Origin: JANXQG01 sp963824275
GTDB lineage: Bacteria > Planctomycetota > Planctomycetia > Pirellulales > Thermoguttaceae
Assembly: GCA_963824275.1 (NCBI GenBank)
Contig: CAWGOT010000005.1
Coordinates: forward strand, 62,001 to 126,000
DNA length: 64,000 nt
Direction: 5' to 3'
Shown: in pieces, positions 58,067 through 64,000 of the stretch
How the letters are laid out: every line of letters begins with the position of its first letter
Position numbering within the stretch: position 1 is the first letter of the stretch
Program-made: the position numbers and the translations under genes
Notes under the pieces: model-generated
The model's database searches: none
What the model was told of the DNA's origin: nothing
The model's input: the letters and a program-made list of their open reading frames with translations, nothing else

Positions 58067-58756
58067 ATGTTCGACACGGCGATGAGGCGTCTGATCCCTG
58101 TGGAAGGAGCGATCGTGTTTGCAAGACGAAGCGGGGCATTGCCAGGCGTGGCGATCGTTGTGATCGCAGCGAGTATTGCACCCCGGTCCGCTGACGGCAC
58201 AACCGTAATCAACTTGCCAACCAATGGTGTCGGTTCCGTCGCCACGGCCGCCGACATGGGCCAGTCGATCACTGTTCCTGCCGGTTCAGACACGCAATTG
58301 GCCAGCTTCCAGTTCTATGGCCTTGGCGCCGGCACAAAGGTCGAATTCGAGGCATTGGTCTATGAGTACAATCCCGCGACCATGGCGACTATTGGCCTTC
58401 CCCTGTACGACAGCAGCCTCGAACTCGCAGGTCCGACGTTGCAAACCATGGCCTTTGCGACCGGGGGAATCGACCTCACGTCAGGGGATCAGTACCTCCT
58501 TGATCTCCATCAGGAGGGCTACGGGAACGTGGGCAACCTTCAACTTGACGATTCGGACGTGTCGTATAGCGGCGGCGAATTTCTCATGTATTCGGATTAC
58601 TACGGCAATTGGCATACCGGCATTCCGCAGTCGCTTGCCTTTCAAGCGGTCTTTAATCCCGTCCCCGAGCCCTCCACCCTCGCGCTCTTCGGCGCTGCGC
58701 TTGCCGGCCTGGCAGTCCTAACCGCCGTCCACCTGTGCCGGCGGGCAAGGGCTTGA
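58067..58756 (+). CDS. Small PEP-CTERM protein
   Basis: A 229-residue exported protein. ATG 58067 with AAGGAGAG eight bases upstream. A hydrophobic signal segment is at residues about 25-40 (LPGVAIVVIAASIAP). The mature part is beta-rich, with TVINLPTNGVGSVATAADM and ASFQFYGLGAGTKVEFEALV, like a small jelly-roll. The end is a PEP-CTERM signal: NPVPEPSTLALFG, a hydrophobic helix (AALAGLAVLTAVHL) and CRRARA. It would be sorted by the exosortase pathway like the large protein at 47750. Function unknown. Confidence 0.85.
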   Translation: MFDTAMRRLIPVEGAIVFARRSGALPGVAIVVIAASIAPRSADGTTVINLPTNGVGSVATAADMGQSITVPAGSDTQLASFQFYGLGAGTKVEFEALVYEYNPATMATIGLPLYDSSLELAGPTLQTMAFATGGIDLTSGDQYLLDLHQEGYGNVGNLQLDDSDVSYSGGEFLMYSDYYGNWHTGIPQSLAFQAVFNPVPEPSTLALFGAALAGLAVLTAVHLCRRARA

Positions 58757-58914
58757 CCGTGGCCTGAGCGTCAGCCGCTTGGTTTCCTTCGCCACTTGCA
58801 GTCTGGAACGGTTGCGGTTGACATGAAAAATGCTCCTTCTGGCGGTTTTCTGAAGTAGTTTTGCGGAGGGTGCTCAGCACGATATACTGTTAACGGTTTC
58901 AAATGGGCCATTTC

Positions 58915-58978
58915 ATACTAGCCCGAAGCGCAAGCGAGGTAAGCGGTTAGGATCCTCGCTTGCGCGTCGGGCTTGTAT
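58915..58978. repeat. Palindrome, ATACTAGCCCGAAGCGCAAG family
   Basis: Arms 58915-58939 and 58954-58978 are inverted complements with about two mismatches, around a 14-base loop. It fills part of the space between the PEP-CTERM gene and the convergent small gene. Confidence 0.9.
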
Positions 58979-59003
58979 CAGTTTCCACCGCGTGCAGTAT
59001 AAA

Positions 59004-59258
59004 TTACCGAATCCTGCTTGGTTTGCCAAGCGGCTGCTTCAAGCCGTGCTGTCGCAGCAGTTTCGCCAGGCTCGAGCCGCCCGGCAGCCCGCGGACGCCC
59101 TTCGTGAGGGCCTGATGCACAGCCATCCATGTGCTTCCGGTCTCATCCTGCCAGAAACAGTTCGGTACGCGACCGCGTGTCCAAAGCGGGTCGATCCGCC
59201 GCACGTACGCGCGGTCGCAAATCGGCGTGTCGTCAACAGGTTTCTTCTTGCGAGCCAT
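59004..59258 (-). CDS. Small hypothetical protein
   Basis: An 84-residue basic protein, start ATG 59258 (MARKKKPVDDTPICDRAYVR). It has FWQDETGSTWMAVHQALTKG and a helix-turn-helix-like C-terminal segment (SSLAKLLRQHGLKQPLGKPS). I recognise no family. It follows the HEAT-like gene on the same strand after 26 bases, so the two are probably cotranscribed. Confidence 0.65.
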   Translation of the reverse strand: MARKKKPVDDTPICDRAYVRRIDPLWTRGRVPNCFWQDETGSTWMAVHQALTKGVRGLPGGSSLAKLLRQHGLKQPLGKPSRIR

Positions 59259-59284
59259 GATCCTTGCCTGCAAGCCGGCGGAGG

Positions 59285-60590
59285 TCACGGCCCCAGCCGC
59301 CGCCTCCGCGCTTTCCTCATCAATTTGCGGGTAAGGTCGAAACAATCCCAACGGCACTCGTGAGCCTGCTCCGCGGGCAGGCCGTACTTCCGCAGGAGTT
59401 CCTCGACCGCCCCGTTGCGGCAGTAGGAGCAGGAGTTGCGATCATAGATCCACTGGAGCAATTCCACCATTCGCCGGTCCTTGCGAAAGAAGGCGATCTT
59501 GAACAGCGCGTCCGCGAAAGGGTGCAAGATGTCGGGGTCGTCGCCCCCGGGGAGCGCATCCATGATCCTCCGCAGGTCGCTCGGCCACGCGTTCATCTCC
59601 ATCAGTTCGCAGCCCACGGCCCGCAACGAGATGTCTTCCTCCCGCAGCAACTCCAGGGCGAAATGGCGTACCTCTTGGTGCCGGACGCCCGAAAGCACCC
59701 GCGCCGCCCTCCGCCGGAGCTGGTCGTCGCCGCATCGCGCCAGCTCGAACAGCCGGGGGTGCAGGTAGGGGATCCTCCCGCATAGGAAGACCTCCAGGAG
59801 CCGGCAAAGCCGCGCCGCGTCCTGCTCGCGGAGCAGGATCGCAAACACCTCCTCGAACGTCGCGCGGGTCGGCATCTCTCCCAAACGCAAGGTAGCCAAG
59901 ATTCTGGTTGCTTTCGATGCCCGCCAGCACCTCGGCCACGCTTGGTTCCCGCTCCCCGGACGTTCGGGCCGGTCGATGCCCGCCGCTCCGCCGCTCCATG
60001 TCGCGCAAGTAGGCCGCGATGTTCTCGCTCTTTCCGGCGTGCTCCTCCAAGGCCGCGCGTATGGCCGGTCCTCCCAAACGCTTCTCGGCATAGTACTCCA
60101 GCATGCTCTCGCCCGGGAACTCCGTGTCGCTCATCAACCGGGCGCCCTCCGCCTCGGCGACGCGCAGAAACCCTGTCATGCCGTCAAGGCGGACGACGGC
60201 GCAGCCTGCGTCGTGGAAGCCGTAGGTTCCGGCGTCGAGCATGCGATAGATGATCCGCCGGGATTCCTCGCACCCGATGCCGGCAAAGTTCGTCGCCAGC
60301 GCCATCCACTGGGCATAGTCCCAATAGACGGTACGGCCAGGCTCCACGCCTTGCAGCGCGGCAAGGATCGGCGGGCGGAACCACTCCAGGTCTCCCGTGC
60401 GCTTCAGGATCGCGAACAGCCAGTCTCCCCGCGTGCCTTCCCACGTAGGGTCGATGGCGAGGCTCTCCAGGCAAGCGTGGAGCAGTTCGTCCCGCAGTCC
60501 ATCGGCGCCGAAGTTGCGCACGTGCAGGTAAGCCCTGCCCAGCCCTTTGCCCAAGGCATCGCGGAACTGTGGTTGTGTCAGGGGTTGCAT
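59285..60590 (-). CDS. Helical-repeat hypothetical protein, frame broken near 59885
   Basis: About 435 residues across one shift near 59885. The N-terminal half (MQPLTQPQFRDALGKGLGRA, then LRDELLHACLESLAIDPTWE) and the C-terminal half (EVFAILLREQDAARLCRLLE, LRRRAARVLSGVRHQEVRHF) are all helical and resemble HEAT-like repeats. The C-terminus has a Cys pair in RNSCSYCRNGAVEELLRKYG. No enzyme motif was seen. It precedes the small gene at 59004 in the same direction. Confidence 0.65.
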
Positions 60591-60802
60591 TGTTGCCTCC
60601 CGGCTTGCTCGCTGAACTCGTCAATCAACGCCCCCAACTGCTGATAAACCTCTTCGGCGAACAAGGGAAGCGAGCATCTTGCATCGCGTCTGGCATTCCA
60701 ATCGATTCCTTCAGAAGGTTTCTTCGTCGTTGCGTTTCTGTACGCGTTTCGCCCTGCGCCGTACCGCGCATGTCCCTCACACGGTCGTAGTACCGTCCGA
60801 GA

Positions 60803-60940
60803 TCAAATCATTTTCGCATGCCGCATATTGAGCCGCAAGAGCCGCTCCAGCAGCTCCTCGGCGCTGATGGCGGCGTCCCAGCACCACGGCCCATCAATCG
60901 AGAACTTGCGAAGCTCGGTATTACGTCCAGGTTGATTGCT
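60803..60940 (-). pseudogene. Fragment of an unidentified gene
   Basis: About 46 open codons without a start: NTELRKFSIDGPWCWDAAIS then AEELLERLLRLNMRHAKMI and a TGA at 60803-60805. The composition (short strand, WCWD, then a long amphipathic helix) is protein-like and unlike neighbouring shadows, so it may be the 3' end of a decayed gene. A TAG lies in frame just upstream. Confidence 0.35.
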
Positions 60941-60993
60941 CTACTCGTTTCCTTCCAATTGGTTAAGCACGGCGACAATCCATCGACAGGGTA

Positions 60994-61022
60994 TTGACAG
61001 CTTTTGCACGGGCGCTTACCAT
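60994..61022 (+). promoter_or_regulatory. Sigma-70-like promoter of the XRE/ImmA pair
   Basis: TTGACA at 60994-60999 matches the -35 consensus; TACCAT at 61017-61022 is a plausible -10 box with a 17-base spacer. The start codon of the XRE gene follows 25 bases later, so the leader is short. The spacing and the perfect -35 make this the clearest promoter in the window. Confidence 0.55.
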
Positions 61023-61047
61023 ATTAAGTAAACATCGAAGCATTGTG

Positions 61048-61332
61048 ATGAACGCTTTAGGTCAACGACTACGAGAGCTACGGAAAGAAAAACGCCTGAC
61101 GGTCCGGCAATTGGCTGATCGGATCAAGAAGACCCCCGGCTATGTGTCGCGGGTTGAGACACGCGACGACATTCCCAGCGCGGAGTTGCTTTGCGCAATG
61201 GCGGACGTCTTTGCAATTGCGCCGGAAGAACTCCTTGAACTTGCAAAAGAGTCTTATCTTGGGCGGACCGAGCGGGAAATCGAGGCGAAGAACTCATCAG
61301 CCTTGGCCCTTTACAGGAAGGAAAAGAAATGA
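61048..61332 (+). CDS. XRE-family regulator (antitoxin-like)
   Basis: A 94-residue protein, start ATG 61048 (MNALGQRLRELRKEKRLTVR). The helix-turn-helix is complete: LTVRQLADRIKKTPGYVSRV then ETRDDIPSAELLCAMADVFA. It is followed by a short C-terminal region (PEELLELAKESYLGRTEREI). Its stop overlaps the start of the ImmA-like gene in ATGA. Such pairs are either prophage/ICE regulators (ImmR/ImmA) or type II toxin-antitoxin-like modules; here there is no integrase or phage gene, so the function is open. Confidence 0.88.
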   Translation: MNALGQRLRELRKEKRLTVRQLADRIKKTPGYVSRVETRDDIPSAELLCAMADVFAIAPEELLELAKESYLGRTEREIEAKNSSALALYRKEKK

Positions 61333-62289
61333 ACTCAGGTGACGCAGGAAGGATCGACGCACCACCTTTTTCGGATGCGCGAATCATTAAAGCGGCCGAA
61401 GAGTTGACGAGGGAATACGTACGGGCGGCCAAACCCGACCCTGTACTTCCGCTCACGATCAACTTTGATCACGTCTACGAGAACTACATCTATCCAACGT
61501 ACGATGTTCGGTTGGAGGAGGACTGCGACCTTGGCGTCGACGACCAGGGAAAGAAGGTTCTGGGGACGTATGACTTGGAGACGAACACGGCGTATATCGA
61601 CGCCAGCTTGGGACCGCGCAGCCGGGACCCACGGCGTGTCTTCACCTGCTGGCATGAGGTCGGCGGCCACGGCGTCTTGCAGGGCGAGTGGCTTCGGCGC
61701 GAACTGGGACGGTTTGATTATTCTCGACGAATCGTGACAACCGAAGCGTCGATCGACGGACGAACGGAGTACACGCTTGAACGTCAAGCGAACCTGTTTG
61801 CCGCACACGCAGCGGCTCCCACGTGGTTCGTTCGTCAGGTGATCCAAGAGACCTACAATCCGGTCCGGCCCATTCGCTACCTTGGCCCGCGCACGTACTG
61901 CCTTAGCGTGAGGGGTCGGTCGGTATACAAAGAGGTTGCGGACTTCAATCATCTTTGCTGGATCATTGCCGACTACATGGGCTGGCGCTTTGGCGGTTTA
62001 TCCAACGAATCGCTTGGCTACCGTCTTGCACAAGTGGGCTTCGTTGTGGATGCCAGCGGCGCTGGGCTCCGGCTTAATCGCGTTGCCCGCGCAGGAAGTC
62101 GGCGCTCCGGGTTGTATCCCGTTCTCGCGATCTCACCAGCGCGAGCGGTTGGAGTTCGAGGCTGAAACCGCTAAGGATCCCGATGAACCTGTGTCGGAAA
62201 ATTACAGGTCAGCGGAAGAGCCACGGCCAAGTCGCCTCGAAAATCGGACAAATGCCGTTGCTGGTCAAGTACTAAAAGAGATTTCTTGA
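61329..62289 (+). CDS. ImmA/IrrE-family metallopeptidase, frame broken near 62085
   Basis: About 320 residues. The zinc motif is HEVGGH in CWHEVGGHGVLQGEW (about residue 110), with the third-ligand region RTEYTLERQANLFAAHAAAP. The N-terminal part has LPLTINFDHVYENYIYPTYD. A shift near 62085 (GAGLRLNRVARAG to LIALPAQEVGAPG) extends the protein through QRERLEFEAETAKDPDEPVS to a stop at 62289. In characterised systems such proteases cut the partner XRE repressor; the ATGA overlap with the XRE gene supports that pairing. Confidence 0.82.
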
Positions 62290-62422
62290 TCCCCCAAATC
62301 CTAAACCGGACGCTGATCGCCGTCAAGAACCCGCCGAATGTTGTGAATATCGGCCATGCTCGGGCCGTCTCGATCACGGCGGCACACGTTTATGGGGGCG
62401 GCTTCGCCCGCGATGCCTTGCT

Positions 62423-64000
62423 TCAACAGCTGAGTCCGGCGAGTTTGAGATTTAGCGACAGGAGCTTTTCCAAGAGCTTTTGGTCCGTAACCCCGGGGTC
62501 CCAGCCGTAGGCGGCGAAGACGGCGGCGTCGAGCTTCTTGTGGGCAAGATCCAGCCATGCCGGACGCTGGTTGTAGAGGTTCGTGAGCGTCCGCTGCTTG
62601 AGACTGGCCAAACAGTCGGCGTCTTTGGGCACCAACCGCGGCCAGTGGACTGTCCCAATGCCGCCAGCGTCCGGTCCGACGACATACCGCGCCCACGGCC
62701 CACCGACCGAACCGGGGAACTCCAAGACCTCGGTCTTCGTCCACTCCGGTGGGTTAAGCCAACGCGAACGCAGATCGTCCAGTTCCTTGGCGGCACAGGA
62801 GATCGCGGCCAAATGATCGGGCGTCGGTTGCGGGAAGGGAAAGGTCTCAAAACAGGTGCTGGGGGTGTAACGGAATCCACTTTCCGCCTCACGAACTTGC
62901 GTGCCCGTGCTTCTCGCCCAGAGTTCGTGTATGCGCGAGTGAAGCACGCCGAAGAGACTTTCTTGTGACGAGCAGAACACTACGAGGGCATGGTCGACAA
63001 GGTCCATTGCGTCCATCCAAACAAACACACGATGCTTGGATACGCATGGGCTTACGGGATAACGCCCCAAGCTCTTTAGTGCCGATCGGTACCGCGGCGA
63101 CGGCCGTGCGTGAAGCCACCAGTGGTTCCGTTGGCACGCCTCGCGGTGATTCTTGCGGACCGGATAAACGTGCTCCCGAATATAGTCAAACGGTGCCTCG
63201 TAACGGGAAGCAACGGAAATATCTTCTTCCAAACCAAAATCGATAACGAACGATTCGTGCGTGCGCCGCAAAACCTGAGTAGCGTTTACTGACGGCCGAA
63301 GCACGTCGCTATTTGGCATTCCGCTGGGGTTCGGAGTGCATAGCATTTCCATCGCCAATTCTGGGGTGATGTCCATATCGGCCTTCTGCTGACTGCCGTA
63401 GCAGCAAACGTCAATGTTGGCCGGAAGTTTACGCGCGCGTGTTACATCAGCGACGGAAGTGAGATTCGGGTTAATTGTCGCCACCGTAAAGCCGTCAAGC
63501 TGTCGGGACTTGTCCTCCCCGCGGTCGAATCCGACCATCGAGACATGCACGTTCGCTCCATCGAGTATCCAATTCCTATCGCTTTCCGCAAAGAAAATAT
63601 CGCCGCAGTCCTTGATCCGTTGCAGCACGTTACGATTGACTCCACCCCGAATTCCCTGGGTGGCCAGCAATCCCGCTCGCCGTGCGTTACTCGTCTCAAC
63701 CTGCCGACGGCCCTTCTCAAACCAATAACAGCACAGGTCGGAGAACGCCGAGAGACGGCCATCGTACAACTGAAAGAGCCTGTCAACGTACTCGTCGCCC
63801 AACTCCGCACGGAGTTTATTCCCCCCCAGAAACGGCGGGTTTCCAACGATAAACTCCGCCTCCGGCCACTCCGGCTCCTTGGGGTGTTCCGGGTCGGAAA
63901 GATCCAGAATCGCGTCCATCCGTTTGATCGTATCGATCGGCGACAAGACGGGATGATCGGGCATCTTGAAGCCGTTGTAGTGCATCCATTGCAGGTAGCC
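62423..64000 (-). CDS. MmeI-like class I DNA methyltransferase / type IIG enzyme (C-terminal part)
   Basis: At least 525 residues, open through the right window edge (the frame continues GYLQWMHYNGF at 64000), so the N-terminus is missing. The methyltransferase motif IV is IVGNPPFLGGNKLRAELGDE, preceded by a segment matching MmeI-like proteins. Then DLCCYWFEKGRRQVETSNAR and the target-recognition region (SKHRVFVWMDAMDLVDHALV, YTPSTCFETFPFPQP), and a C-terminal helical part (LASLKQRTLTNLYNQRPAWL). It would methylate adenine at a specific site; whether an N-terminal nuclease domain is present cannot be seen here. It is convergent with the ImmA-like gene, 133 bases apart. Confidence 0.85.
   Translation of the reverse strand, partial: GYLQWMHYNGFKMPDHPVLSPIDTIKRMDAILDLSDPEHPKEPEWPEAEFIVGNPPFLGGNKLRAELGDEYVDRLFQLYDGRLSAFSDLCCYWFEKGRRQVETSNARRAGLLATQGIRGGVNRNVLQRIKDCGDIFFAESDRNWILDGANVHVSMVGFDRGEDKSRQLDGFTVATINPNLTSVADVTRARKLPANIDVCCYGSQQKADMDITPELAMEMLCTPNPSGMPNSDVLRPSVNATQVLRRTHESFVIDFGLEEDISVASRYEAPFDYIREHVYPVRKNHREACQRNHWWLHARPSPRYRSALKSLGRYPVSPCVSKHRVFVWMDAMDLVDHALVVFCSSQESLFGVLHSRIHELWARSTGTQVREAESGFRYTPSTCFETFPFPQPTPDHLAAISCAAKELDDLRSRWLNPPEWTKTEVLEFPGSVGGPWARYVVGPDAGGIGTVHWPRLVPKDADCLASLKQRTLTNLYNQRPAWLDLAHKKLDAAVFAAYGWDPGVTDQKLLEKLLSLNLKLAGLSC

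Noticed and set aside
60994..61332. Prophage left end
   Set aside because: The XRE/ImmA pair alone is not enough; no integrase, attachment site or structural genes are visible.

Overview
The window looks like chromosomal DNA of a GC-rich planctomycete, probably Pirellulales-like. The best evidence is a microcompartment operon of the Planctomycetes/Verrucomicrobia (PVM) type at 6.7-15.5 kb, with two hexamer and three pentamer shell genes, PduL, acetate kinase, an aldehyde dehydrogenase and a class II aldolase. PEP-CTERM proteins, a BlaI/M56 pair, membrane-anchored leucine-rich-repeat proteins, TPR proteins and an RND pump fit the same group. No rRNA, tRNA, CRISPR array or complete insertion sequence was recognised.

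Layout. 0.3-6.4 kb: a defence-like block with an AbiE-type toxin/antitoxin pair on the minus strand, then a large XRE-headed protein with nuclease-like and STAND-like regions preceded by two matched operator-like palindromes. 6.7-15.5 kb: a DeoR regulator and the microcompartment operon. The likely pathway is cleavage of fuculose/rhamnulose 1-phosphate to lactaldehyde inside the shell, oxidation to lactoyl-CoA, PduL exchange to lactoyl-phosphate, and ATP recovery by the kinase. 15.7-21.1 kb: BlaI and a giant M56 sensor. 21-28.6 kb: DUF2071 protein, membrane and secreted proteins, an LRR protein, and a serpin domain joined to two secretin/STN-like repeats. 29-33.8 kb: RND permease and adaptor. 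34.7-37.4 kb: ruvB, ruvA, ruvC. 38-47.2 kb: housekeeping genes (cysS, ispF, argG, an M20 peptidase, cutA) with small conserved genes. 47.7-58.8 kb: a large autotransporter-like PEP-CTERM protein, TPR and LRR-TPR proteins and a small PEP-CTERM protein. 59-64 kb: hypothetical genes, an XRE/ImmA pair and the C-terminal part of an MmeI-like DNA methyltransferase that runs off the right edge.

Two features run through the whole window. First, spaces between genes are packed with palindromic elements of about a dozen families. Five unrelated families are built from 7-bp tandem units arranged as long hairpins, and one other palindrome lies in frame inside a coding sequence. Second, about thirty conserved reading frames are interrupted by single-base or dinucleotide shifts, sometimes in homopolymers. 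That density suggests an assembly with indel errors rather than thirty real pseudogenes, so interrupted genes are annotated here across the breaks and every fusion that depends on a break is flagged.
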